This document shows, one piece after another, positions 1 through 5,717 of a stretch of DNA of 15,073 bases; the first letter of the stretch is position 1, and the number at the start of each line of letters is the position of its first letter. Source of the stretch: Pseudomonadota bacterium (GTDB taxonomy: Bacteria > Desulfobacterota > GWC2-55-46 > JADFVP01). The DNA lies in assembly GCA_015222595.1 (NCBI GenBank), contig JADFVP010000073.1, forward strand, positions 1-15,073, in the 5' to 3' direction. The notes under the pieces were generated by a model. The model saw nothing but the letters and a program-made list of their open reading frames with translations. It ran no database searches and was not told where the DNA came from. The position numbers and the translations under genes were made by a program.

Positions 1-884
1 AAACCTAATTTGAGGTTGGTCTTCTGGCTAAGCCTGTGCATGCTGTAGGCATTGCCGTAAAGGGCCTTGAAGGAGTGGACACGGGCGTGCTCTATAAGAA
101 ATGCGAGCATCGCCTTCATTATACCGTGCCCCCGGTACTTAGGCACGGTTACCGCAACGCCTATTTCGGCAACCACTCTGTTCAGAGCCGGAAGAAGCGC
201 AAAATGGGCAATAACCTCGGTCCCGCCTCCCTCGCGCTCTATTGTAGCAACGGCAGAGATCATCTGGGCGCTCGCGTTCATTCTTACGATCCGCTCCGGG
301 AAGTAGAGATCCTCTTTTAGGTACGAGTACCTGTAGGCCATATAGATGCAGCGCGACACCTCCCCTGCCTCCTCCGGGGTCATCAGGTGAATGTCGTACT
401 CCAGCTTTTCGCGCTCCTCTGGCTCAAGAGCGCAACTCTCGTAACTCTTCATCTCAATATCCGTAAAGAGTTCAGAGACATGCTGTCCTGACGTGTACTT
501 GCACAGAATAAGCTTCTTGCCCTGCTTGCCCCTGTTGATAAAGACCATTCTGTCTACGTTGTTCTTTATTGCGTGGAGCCCCGGAGCCTCGGCCTCGCTA
601 GACTCTTTGTTGAAGGTGAAGGGCAGGCCCATCTCTTCTATAACTACCTTTACTCCCCCTATCAGGTTCTCGAACTGCACCGTATAGGTCTCTTCGTCCT
701 CAGGTCCAAAGGCATGGAGCACGACGTTCATGCAGGCTTCACCCAAAGCCACACAAAGCTCAGAGCACTCGGTATCTGTAAGCCCTGCGCGCCGGGCTAT
801 GAACTCCGAGTACCGGAGAACTCCGTCTATATAAGCCGGATCGTTAGGTACTTTTATGCTAGAGATGTTTCTGTCGATAGCCAC
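1..884 (-). CDS. RsbW-like ATPase domain fused to GNAT acetyltransferase domain (C-terminus beyond window)
   Basis: I read 294 uninterrupted codons running off the left edge. The GTG start at 884 has a GGGAG box 7 bases upstream. Residues 1-130 look like an anti-sigma/serine-kinase type HATPase: EACMNVVLHAF at 49-59 has the N-box Glu, Asn and His, EMGLPF at 84-89 resembles the ATP-lid start, and a PGLHAIKNNVDRM segment follows. After a charged linker, residues about 163-294 look like a GNAT N-acetyltransferase, with the acetyl-CoA loop VPKYRGHGI at 247-255 and a following helix. The expected role is partner-switching (binding or phosphorylating an STAS or sigma-type partner) joined to acetyl transfer onto an unknown substrate. 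Domain assignment is from motifs only. The acceptor, the partner and the true C-terminus are not visible. It is likely cytoplasmic, since no signal peptide or membrane segment is seen. Confidence 0.8.
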   Translation of the reverse strand, partial: MAIDRNISSIKVPNDPAYIDGVLRYSEFIARRAGLTDTECSELCVALGEACMNVVLHAFGPEDEETYTVQFENLIGGVKVVIEEMGLPFTFNKESSEAEAPGLHAIKNNVDRMVFINRGKQGKKLILCKYTSGQHVSELFTDIEMKSYESCALEPEEREKLEYDIHLMTPEEAGEVSRCIYMAYRYSYLKEDLYFPERIVRMNASAQMISAVATIEREGGGTEVIAHFALLPALNRVVAEIGVAVTVPKYRGHGIMKAMLAFLIEHARVHSFKALYGNAYSMHRLSQKTNLKLG

Positions 885-946
885 CAATTCACTCCCGCAC
901 AGTGCTAAACAGAACAGCTACTTCGTACTCTCTCTTACACACCTAT

Positions 947-975
947 ATTATCACACTTTTCGCACTCGGCGTCAG
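947..975 (-). promoter_or_regulatory. Candidate sigma-70 promoter for the ATPase/GNAT gene
   Basis: On the minus strand CTGACG (975-970) and GATAAT (952-947) are separated by 17 bases. The predicted start is near 940, giving a leader of about 55 bases to the GTG at 884. The -10 is good (5/6) and the -35 mediocre (4/6). The rest of 885-1155 shows nothing else clear. Confidence 0.35.
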
Positions 976-1155
976 GTGAAAGAGCTGTAGTTACAGACCG
1001 GAAACAGCATAGCAGAAGCCGCTTAGATTGGCGCAAAAGAGTTCTCTTCAATTTATCCACCCTTTATGCTACTGTATCGAAATTAAAGAATATTGGCGCA
1101 CCTTCCCGGTCGGGCATGAGCCTGACAGACCAAAAGAAAAAGAGCAGATGAGGGC

Positions 1156-1431
1156 ATGATGAGCGAAGAAGTGAACGACGAGCAGGACGAGCAAGACAAG
1201 CAGAACGAGCATGAGGTTCGGCCCGGAGACGTATCAAAAGACGGCAAGATGCGCAAGACCCGGCGCACAAAGGCGTGCTTCAAGTGCGGCAAGCCGGTAG
1301 ATCCGAGAGACGTGGAGTGTCCGCACTGCAAGGCCACGGGAGAGCACAGCAAGGTCAACACGGGGCTGTACTTACGTATTGCGCTCGGCTTCTTCCTTGG
1401 AGTGGTACTCTGGGCTATCTTCTACAGGTAG
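1156..1431 (+). CDS. Small zinc-ribbon protein with one C-terminal membrane helix
   Basis: A 91-residue protein of unknown function. Residues 1-40 are highly charged, rich in Glu, Asp, Gln and Lys, and probably disordered. A zinc ribbon follows with Cys41-x2-Cys44 and Cys55-x2-Cys58, and residues 71-89 form a single hydrophobic helix ending in FYR. The layout suggests a tail-anchored inner-membrane protein with a cytoplasmic metal-bound knuckle. Two adjacent ATGs compete (1156 and 1159); the GAGGG at 1150-1154 is close to both, so the second may be the real start. The stop lies 23 bases from the convergent msrA stop. The opposite-strand reading frames here are lower quality. The zinc-ribbon call is firm from the cysteine spacing; the function is unknown. 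Confidence 0.75.
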   Translation: MMSEEVNDEQDEQDKQNEHEVRPGDVSKDGKMRKTRRTKACFKCGKPVDPRDVECPHCKATGEHSKVNTGLYLRIALGFFLGVVLWAIFYR

Positions 1432-1454
1432 TACCTGCCAAATCCGAACAGGAC

Positions 1455-1913
1455 TCAACAGACCGTCTTGCCCCGTTTCTCCAAATATCTTTGGTGGTAC
1501 TCCTCAGCCAGGTAAAAGTGCGTTGCCTCAGTAATCTCGGTGACTACCTCCTTATGCTTCTGTAGACGCATCCTCTCTAACGACTCCATTGCCAACTGTT
1601 TCTGTTCAGGCGTATGGTAAAAGATGGCCGAACGGTACTGAGTGCCGTAGTCGAGCCCCTGCCTGTTGAGTTGCGTAGGGTCGTGTATCTTCCAAAAGAG
1701 CTTCAAAAGGGTCTCGTACTCGACCTTGTCAGGGTCGTAAGTAACCTCCACCGCTTCGGCGTGGCCCGTTCCGTCGGAACAGATATCTTCATAGGTAGGG
1801 TCTTTGAACTCTCCGCCGGTATAACCGACAGCCGTGGACTCTACCCCCTCTACCCTGGCAAATGCTGCCTCTATACCCCAGAAACAGCCTGCCGCGAATG
1901 TTGCCTTCTCCAT
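1455..1913 (-). CDS. msrA: Peptide methionine sulfoxide reductase MsrA
   Basis: MsrA reduces methionine-S-sulfoxide in proteins and as free amino acid, normally recycled by thioredoxin. The 152-residue protein opens with the catalytic signature AAGCFWGIE (nucleophile Cys10, acid Glu15) and carries the family's GYTGG, TGHAEAVEVTYDP and YGTQYRS blocks. The last residue is Cys152, placed to act as the resolving cysteine. I place the start at 1913: the active-site motif begins just after it as in other MsrAs, and AGAGG sits a few bases upstream. A longer frame reaches 2087, but the extra 58 residues look unlike the family and would cover the promoter. It is a cytoplasmic repair enzyme, divergent from a ferritin-like/receiver gene, which fits an oxidative-stress neighbourhood. 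Confidence 0.95.
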   Translation of the reverse strand: MEKATFAAGCFWGIEAAFARVEGVESTAVGYTGGEFKDPTYEDICSDGTGHAEAVEVTYDPDKVEYETLLKLFWKIHDPTQLNRQGLDYGTQYRSAIFYHTPEQKQLAMESLERMRLQKHKEVVTEITEATHFYLAEEYHQRYLEKRGKTVC

Positions 1914-1934
1914 AAACACCTCTTTACGAACTCT

Positions 1935-1948
1935 TTTATCTAGATAAA
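1935..1948. repeat. Perfect 14-bp palindrome in the msrA leader
   Basis: TTTATCTAGATAAA is a perfect palindrome 22 bases upstream of the msrA start codon and downstream of its predicted promoter. It could be an operator or only an AT-rich chance palindrome. Confidence 0.4.
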
Positions 1949-1976
1949 GTAAATAGCCTGTCGTGACCGTAATAAC

Positions 1977-2003
1977 CTTATACGGAGAAGTTATAGCTGT
2001 CAA
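1977..2003 (-). promoter_or_regulatory. Candidate promoter for msrA
   Basis: On the minus strand a perfect TTGACA (2003-1998) is followed after 15 bases by TATAAG (1982-1977). Box quality is high but the spacer is two bases shorter than ideal. The predicted start near 1970 leaves a leader of about 57 bases that contains the 14-bp palindrome. Confidence 0.45.
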
Positions 2004-2034
2004 GGGACCGGGCCGAACTGGCCACTCAACTACT

Positions 2035-2063
2035 TTGCGAAACAGCATAAGTTCTGTTATACT
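2035..2063 (+). promoter_or_regulatory. Candidate promoter for the ferritin-like/receiver gene
   Basis: TTGCGA (2035-2040), a 17-base spacer and TATACT (2058-2063) lie about 50 bases upstream of the ATG at 2114. It is divergent from the msrA promoter and about 30 bases from it. Confidence 0.5.
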
Positions 2064-2113
2064 TTTACTAGATAGAAGCTTCATCAACCTGAGACAGAAG
2101 TGCGAGAAAGAGT

Positions 2114-3013
2114 ATGCAGGATATAATAGACTGGCTAGTTGAGTTCGAGCAGAGCGCTGCTAAGTTCTACACCGAAGCCGCAGAGTACTTTTCCGATGAC
2201 GCCGAGCTTTCAAGGCTTGCTCGCGAGATGGCAGAGGACGAGCAGTGGCATGCCGAGATAATGGCAGCCACTGCAAAGCAGTACAGAGAAATGGACGAGA
2301 GCGCAAAACCCCCTGTCTCGCTCGTCAAAGTGGATGTAGACTCGAAAAGGAGAATCGCCAAGCTCTTTAGCGACTGCGCGGCCAAGTTTCCACTGGGTGA
2401 AGTCACCAAGAGAGAGTTTCTCGAGTCTATCATAGAGGCCGAGTACTCGGAGTGGAACACCTACCTGCTCTACGTTACAAAGTCGGTCAAAGGACTAACG
2501 GACCGGTTCGAGACGCTACCGGCGAAGATGAACGCTCATAAAGGGCGCATAGAGAACTATCTGCATCAGCTTGGAGACTCTCCAGAGGCTGCGGGACTTA
2601 TAGAGAGAATAGTGCGCCTGCCCGACCTCTGGACAGACCGATTTCTGCTCGTAGTGGATGACGACAACATGATTCTTGAGCTGTTGAAGGCGATACTGGA
2701 GAGCAAGGGAGTGGTGGACTGCGCGCACAACGGCAAAGAGGCGCTGGAGAAGTTCGGCGACAAGTACTACGATGTGACCATCTCGGACATCGACATGCCG
2801 AAGATGGGAGGAATAGAGTTCTTTCATAAGGTCAAAGAGACCTACCCCGACGTCAATGAGCGCTTTATCTTCTTTACCGGCAGAATCACCTCGGAAAGAG
2901 AGGGTTTCTTCAGAGAGAATAATCTTAAGTACCTGAGCAAACCGGCAAGTATCGAGAGCATTGTAGTCGCTATCGACGAACTCCTGAAGCGTTCTCCCAA
3001 GTACTCCCTTTAG
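2114..3013 (+). CDS. Ferritin-like four-helix domain fused to a response-regulator receiver domain
   Basis: A 299-residue fusion with no signal peptide. Residues 1-155 resemble the rubrerythrin/ferritin-like four-helix bundle: Glu11 in helix 1, EQWH (Glu43, His46) in helix 2, and Glu108/Glu110/Glu113 in helix 3. Helix 4 has His142 and Glu147 but no clean ExxH, so a complete di-iron site is uncertain. Residues about 177-292 are a receiver domain with a full acidic pocket: Asp182-Asp184, phosphoacceptor Asp225 in SDIDMP, Thr255 in FFTG and Lys276 in LSKPAS. There is no DNA-binding or catalytic output domain, so signal output, if any, would go through the helical bundle. The RBS is weak (GAGAAAGAG). 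The gene is divergent from msrA. The receiver call is firm. The metal-binding and sensing role is inference; a degenerate haemerythrin-like bundle is an alternative reading. Confidence 0.85.
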   Translation: MQDIIDWLVEFEQSAAKFYTEAAEYFSDDAELSRLAREMAEDEQWHAEIMAATAKQYREMDESAKPPVSLVKVDVDSKRRIAKLFSDCAAKFPLGEVTKREFLESIIEAEYSEWNTYLLYVTKSVKGLTDRFETLPAKMNAHKGRIENYLHQLGDSPEAAGLIERIVRLPDLWTDRFLLVVDDDNMILELLKAILESKGVVDCAHNGKEALEKFGDKYYDVTISDIDMPKMGGIEFFHKVKETYPDVNERFIFFTGRITSEREGFFRENNLKYLSKPASIESIVVAIDELLKRSPKYSL

Positions 3014-3139
3014 CGCTCAAGTACAAGTAACAACCGTGCCCCTCTCAACAGAGAAGCCGGCCAGACGTCTTGAGACCTATAGAAAGAGTTTTTGACAGAA
3101 GAGTAGATTGCTGACAGGAGAGTGCGAGAGAGAGATAGT

Positions 3140-3487
3140 TCAATCTATATACTTGTTCAACTGCTGCAGGTACTGCTGCTCGTTTATTATCAGGCTGAAC
3201 TGTATACCGACATGCAGCATTACTGCCAGAGAATCTTCCGTATCACGTATTATCTTACCCACAACATTCACTTTGCCTGCTGTATGGAGTTTGACGCTTC
3301 CCTGTAGCGTAGAGCCGGTCTCTAGCGGGGCGTCCTCATTCTTGAGTAGCCGCATCCCCTTCTCAGAGATATCGAGAACCTCGTACTCTTTCTTATCGTC
3401 GGAAATAAAACGGGGGCGTTCAATTACAGGGTACTCAATCCTGTAAAAGTTACGCTGATTCACGCTGCGCGGTTCGACCTTACTCAT
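3140..3487 (-). CDS. PilZ-domain protein (probable c-di-GMP receptor)
   Basis: A 115-residue protein made almost entirely of a PilZ domain. The RxxxR arm is Arg12-Asn-Phe-Tyr-Arg16, and the second motif, D-x-S-x-x-G, is Asp39-Ile-Ser41-Glu-Lys-Gly44. These are the known c-di-GMP contacts of the family, so ligand binding is likely. The rest is a short beta-barrel ending in a C-terminal helix with QQYLQQLN. The start at 3487 has a strong GGGGATGGAG box just upstream. It is convergent with the ferritin/receiver gene, and no clear terminator lies between them (3014-3139). The partner or output of such single-domain PilZ proteins cannot be told from sequence. Confidence 0.88.
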   Translation of the reverse strand: MSKVEPRSVNQRNFYRIEYPVIERPRFISDDKKEYEVLDISEKGMRLLKNEDAPLETGSTLQGSVKLHTAGKVNVVGKIIRDTEDSLAVMLHVGIQFSLIINEQQYLQQLNKYID

Positions 3488-3515
3488 AAAGCTCCATCCC
3501 CTTTATATACTTTTA

Positions 3516-3543
3516 AGCATACTACTATATCAGCAATTTTCAA
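3516..3543 (-). promoter_or_regulatory. Candidate promoter for the PilZ gene
   Basis: Minus-strand TTGAAA (3543-3538), a 16-base spacer and TATGCT (3521-3516). The expected start near 3509 gives a leader of about 22 bases, just enough to carry the Shine-Dalgarno box. Confidence 0.42.
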
Positions 3544-3636
3544 AGAAACTGAAGTATAAAAAATGAACAATCGGATTAATTTATTACCAGAAAGAGAGGA
3601 GTGTGAGGAGTACGAATAGGTTCTAGCTGTTGCCGG

Positions 3637-4089
3637 TCAATCGTATACCTTGTGGCCGTTAGAGGAGAGCCAGTTCTTCTGCTGTTCGCTCAGCCTCTTT
3701 TCATGCGTATAGTAGATCGGGTTGTTGACCCTTACCCAGCCCGTCTGCTCCAGATCTCCGACCTTGATGCCTAGCACGAAGAACGCAAGCTTATCGTGAT
3801 AATTTTCCGGACATCCGTAAAAACGGCCATCGCGGTTGAGCCAACCCGATTGGTATCTGTTGCTATGGAGGTAGGCGCGCGACCAGTCTAGCAACAGCGG
3901 GCTCTCTACAATGGAGCAGAGCTGTATAATGTCGCTCTTGTGCTGATCTCTCCAGCTCTGATTGACTATACGAACCCACTGGCCTTCGTTCTCGCGCATC
4001 CATAGGAAGCGCTGAGCGCCGTCTCTCAGCTTCTTTGCGCGTTCCTCGCCCGGTGAGACGAGAAAATATTTCTCCTTACACTCAACCAT
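3637..4089 (-). CDS. Uncharacterised 150-residue protein with GW and LxxxQxxWL motifs
   Basis: I do not recognise a named family with certainty. The protein is soluble, rich in Trp, Tyr and charged residues, with no signal peptide. Visible order: a charged N-terminal segment, a helical middle (residues 50-75), then GWLNRDGRFYGC with a following His-Asp-Lys helix, then GWVRVNN, and finally a C-terminal LSEQQKNWLSSNGH helix. The pattern GWxxxxGxFYxC ... H ... GWVxI ... LTxxQxxWL recurs, as I recall, in short uncharacterised bacterial proteins, which suggests a real conserved gene. ATG at 4089 is preceded by AGAGAG. However, a near-ideal promoter ends so close to this ATG that the mRNA may be almost leaderless. 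Met31 is a later in-frame alternative start. The downstream gene is PilZ, 149 bases away with its own promoter. Confidence 0.75.
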   Translation of the reverse strand: MVECKEKYFLVSPGEERAKKLRDGAQRFLWMRENEGQWVRIVNQSWRDQHKSDIIQLCSIVESPLLLDWSRAYLHSNRYQSGWLNRDGRFYGCPENYHDKLAFFVLGIKVGDLEQTGWVRVNNPIYYTHEKRLSEQQKNWLSSNGHKVYD

Positions 4090-4098
4090 AACTCTCTT

Positions 4099-4126
4099 AT
4101 TATAAAGGATACCATAGAGAGGTCAA
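4099..4126 (-). promoter_or_regulatory. Strong sigma-70 promoter nearly abutting its start codon
   Basis: Minus-strand TTGACC (4126-4121), a 16-base spacer and a perfect TATAAT (4104-4099). Transcription should begin around 4092, only about 3 bases before the ATG at 4089, so the AGAGAG box at 4091-4097 would be mostly outside the transcript. Confidence 0.65.
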
Positions 4127-4207
4127 GCGGTTTTTCTCTTCTCCGCTCCCGTTGCAAAGTGATCTACAGTGCTATAGCAACTGTAGAGAGTTAGCTATTA
4201 TCGCTGG

Positions 4208-4247
4208 AACAAAAGAAAAGGGGTTACGGGAAAACCCGTAACCCCTT
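4208..4247 (-). terminator. Rho-independent terminator of the tRNA-Arg gene
   Basis: A perfect 13-bp stem (4247-4235 with 4230-4218, AAGGGGTTACGGG arm) around a 4-base loop, followed on the minus strand by TTTTCTTTTG. It starts 9 bases after the encoded CCA of the tRNA. Confidence 0.93.
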
Positions 4248-4255
4248 AAATTTAT

Positions 4256-4331
4256 TGGTGCCCCCGGCATGAATCGAACATGCGACACATGGATTAGGAA
4301 TCCATTGCTCTATCCCCTGAGCTACGGGGGC
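4256..4331 (-). tRNA. tRNA-Arg, anticodon CCT
   Basis: A 76-base cloverleaf including an encoded CCA end (4258-4256). The acceptor stem is GCCCCCG (4331-4325) with CGGGGGC (4266-4260), followed by discriminator A. The D-arm begins TAGCTCAGGGG, the anticodon arm is ATGGA-TTCCTAA-TCCAT with CCT at 4298-4296, and the T-loop is GTTCGATTC. It decodes AGG, an arginine codon in regular use in this window. The gene forms an isolated unit with its own promoter and terminator. Confidence 0.97.
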
Positions 4332-4342
4332 AAGAACTGTAA

Positions 4343-4371
4343 AGTATACGCAGGTGCTCTTGAATAGTCAA
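4343..4371 (-). promoter_or_regulatory. Promoter of tRNA-Arg
   Basis: Minus-strand TTGACT (4371-4366), a 17-base spacer and TATACT (4348-4343). The start is expected at about 4336, a few bases before the mature 5' end at 4331. Confidence 0.75.
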
Positions 4372-4409
4372 GGGTAGACTTCAATATGCCTGAGAGCTAG
4401 CGGACAGAT

Positions 4410-4451
4410 AAAAAAGAGGGCCTGCGCGGGGTTACACCCCCCGGCAGACCC
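4410..4451 (-). terminator. Rho-independent terminator of the PEP-CTERM gene
   Basis: GGGTCTGC (4451-4444) pairs with GCAGGCCC (4425-4418) allowing one G-U. An inner GGGG/CCCC extension follows, then TTTTTT at 4415-4410 on the minus strand. It lies about 25 bases after the PEP-CTERM stop codon. Confidence 0.88.
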
Positions 4452-4476
4452 AACTTTATTTCTTATCGATCTGTAG

Positions 4477-5256
4477 TTATTTACTAAACTTTCTTCTTAC
4501 GAACGCAAGCCCGGTTATGCCGCTACCGAGAAGAAGAAGCGTTGAAGGCTCGGGAACAGTGGCGGACTTGGCAAGGTATGTCTGCATGTTCTCGGTCCAG
4601 TTAATACCATTGCCGAAGATCTCTATGTCAAAACCGATAAGCATACGGGAGTTTGCTGCTCCTGCAATCTGACCGAAATCCCAACCTATGAGCGAGCCAA
4701 CTCCGGACCCCGGAGAGGACTCGGTTGCGAGAAAACCGGAACCGTAACTCGACAACGTTCTTGCTGAGTTGTACGTTATGCTACTGAAGGAGTTTGGGTT
4801 GTTATTGAGCAGACTCTCTCCTGCTGCAGTAAAAACCTCATTGCCGTTACCAACACCGGCCAGGGCAATGCTACCACCGCCGATACTATTGACCCAGTTG
4901 ACCAATGAGAGGTTTCTCGAAGTATCAAAGTTAGAACCCTCACCGGTCATATACATACTACCGCCTGAAGAGAGAAAGTTGCCCATTGCGGTAGTATCGG
5001 CTCCGGTAAGGGTGCCGTTGTAACGCAGATCCCATACCTGATCGTAAGCCGAGTAGTCACCAAGCGTATTACCGGTAGTGACCGTATGCCCAAGGGCACT
5101 GAGGTTGTTAACGGCGTTCTGTACCTGCCCGTGCCCGCTAATGCCGGCGTTGATCGCATAGATCATGTCCGCGTTAGAGTTTGTTGCTCCTAAAAATAGA
5201 GCCGTTGATGCGACTACCGCTGCTGCAAAAGTCTTTAAACCAAAACCGATTTTCAT
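4477..5256 (-). CDS. PEP-CTERM sorting-domain protein (exosortase substrate) with a Rossmann/ThuA-like ectodomain
   Basis: A 259-residue secreted protein. Residues 1-29 are a Sec signal ending SNA before Asp30. Residues 234-259 are a textbook PEP-CTERM anchor: VPEP, a hydrophobic helix (STLLLLGSGITGLAF) and the basic tail VRRKFSK. By family knowledge this is cut by an exosortase, and the protein is displayed with exopolysaccharide. The ectodomain starts with a beta-strand/helix pattern (residues 31-110, ending GGSMYMTGEG) that resembles glutamine-amidotransferase-like (ThuA-type) folds. That is an inference; the remainder is Gly, Ser and Asn rich. I start at 5256, where AGGAG sits 7 bases upstream and the signal peptide begins properly; an in-frame ATG at 5280 adds eight residues. 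It is controlled by a -24/-12 promoter with two palindromes upstream. The exosortase is not in this window. Confidence 0.93.
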   Translation of the reverse strand: MKIGFGLKTFAAAVVASTALFLGATNSNADMIYAINAGISGHGQVQNAVNNLSALGHTVTTGNTLGDYSAYDQVWDLRYNGTLTGADTTAMGNFLSSGGSMYMTGEGSNFDTSRNLSLVNWVNSIGGGSIALAGVGNGNEVFTAAGESLLNNNPNSFSSITYNSARTLSSYGSGFLATESSPGSGVGSLIGWDFGQIAGAANSRMLIGFDIEIFGNGINWTENMQTYLAKSATVPEPSTLLLLGSGITGLAFVRRKFSK

Positions 5257-5356
5257 GTACTTCTCCTCTATATATTGCAATAAAAAATAAGGATGTACTC
5301 CTCTTCCTTAGGACCGATCCACCCATGCCCTTGTGTTCAATTCTGAGATTAAATTT

Positions 5357-5372
5357 TGCACGAATCATGCCA
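5357..5372 (-). promoter_or_regulatory. Sigma-54 (-24/-12) promoter of the PEP-CTERM gene
   Basis: On the minus strand TGGCATGATTCGTGCA has GG (5371-5370) and GC (5359-5358) with exactly 10 bases between. It matches the consensus TGGCAYR-N4-TTGCA except for one base in the -12 box. Transcription would begin near 5346, leaving a leader of about 90 bases. Known PEP-CTERM genes in Zoogloea-type bacteria use RpoN with PrsK/PrsR, which supports the call. Confidence 0.72.
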
Positions 5373-5390
5373 ATTGTTCAGATCTCTAAC

Positions 5391-5425
5391 AAAAACCGTC
5401 AACCTGCTGATGTACAACGGTTTTT
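5391..5425. repeat. Inverted repeat, 9-bp arms with 17-base spacer
   Basis: AAAAACCGT (5391-5399) and ACGGTTTTT (5417-5425) are exact reverse complements. They lie between the sigma-54 promoter and the nearer palindrome. The repeat could be a protein site bracketing the promoter or a bidirectional terminator-like hairpin. Confidence 0.55.
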
Positions 5426-5468
5426 AATCTGTACGGTTCCGCTCCTGCCTACACTCAACATCTAAGTC

Positions 5469-5485
5469 TGTAAAGGTTCTTTACA
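5469..5485. promoter_or_regulatory. Putative enhancer-binding-protein site, proximal copy
   Basis: TGTAAAG-GTT-CTTTACA is a perfect dyad with 7-base arms, centred near -131 relative to the predicted sigma-54 start. The arms are identical to those of the copy at 5558-5574. Position and duplication are typical of upstream activating sites for NtrC-class activators. Confidence 0.68.
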
Positions 5486-5557
5486 TCAGAACCTTGCATG
5501 AAGGTTGCTAGTCAGAAAAAAAGTAGATAGATCGGTGGATTACAATTATTGGCGAAG

Positions 5558-5574
5558 TGTAAAGCTTCTTTACA
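5558..5574. promoter_or_regulatory. Putative enhancer-binding-protein site, distal copy
   Basis: TGTAAAG-CTT-CTTTACA has the same arms as the proximal copy, centred 89 bp further upstream (near -220). No further complete copy was found in the window by eye. Confidence 0.68.
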
Positions 5575-5642
5575 GTTCTTTGACAATAAATAATAGATAA
5601 TGCTGCCGGGAGAAGTTGAGTTTAGAGCTTACGGGGAAATAT

Positions 5643-5675
5643 AAAAGACCTGCCGAGTATATAGCGACAGGTCTT
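5643..5675 (-). terminator. Rho-independent terminator downstream of the DUF1858 gene
   Basis: AAGACCTG (5675-5668) pairs with CAGGTCTT (5652-5645), with the T-rich TTTTATATTT running on from the stem. Transcription from the right stops here before the sigma-54 regulated PEP-CTERM unit. Confidence 0.7.
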
Positions 5676-5685
5676 CGTATGTACT

Positions 5686-5717
5686 AGAGCCTGCCCGGTC
5701 ACTTCCCGGCAGGCTCT
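5686..5717 (-). terminator. Perfect 10-bp stem hairpin following the DUF1858 gene
   Basis: AGAGCCTGCC and GGCAGGCTCT are exact complements 12 bases apart, 24 bases after the stop codon. No T-tract follows, so alone it is probably a 3'-end stabiliser or pause. The T-tailed hairpin at 5643-5675 comes directly after. Confidence 0.55.

Noticed and set aside
573..908. Plus-strand ORF of 111 codons
   Set aside because: It lies antisense to the clear ATPase/GNAT frame and has no RBS or domain signal.
1425..1437. Inverted repeat CAGGTA-G-TACCTG between convergent genes as a terminator
   Set aside because: The one-base loop cannot form a hairpin of normal geometry and no T-tract follows.
1914..2087. 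N-terminal extension of MsrA to 2087
   Set aside because: It places 58 non-family residues before the GCFW motif and would cover the promoter and palindrome; ATG 1913 has an AGAGG box.
3014..3139. Terminator search in the gap between the ferritin/receiver and PilZ genes
   Set aside because: Only the small palindrome AGACGTCT was seen, with no stem plus T-tract in either direction.
4338..4344. TGTAAAG half-site near the tRNA promoter (also at 10673-10679) as further activator sites
   Set aside because: Each lacks the inverted partner arm and no -24/-12 promoter is nearby; 7-base matches are expected by chance.
4947..5159. Minus-strand 70-codon ORF inside the PEP-CTERM gene
   Set aside because: A shadow frame of a gene with signal peptide, PEP-CTERM anchor, promoter and terminator.
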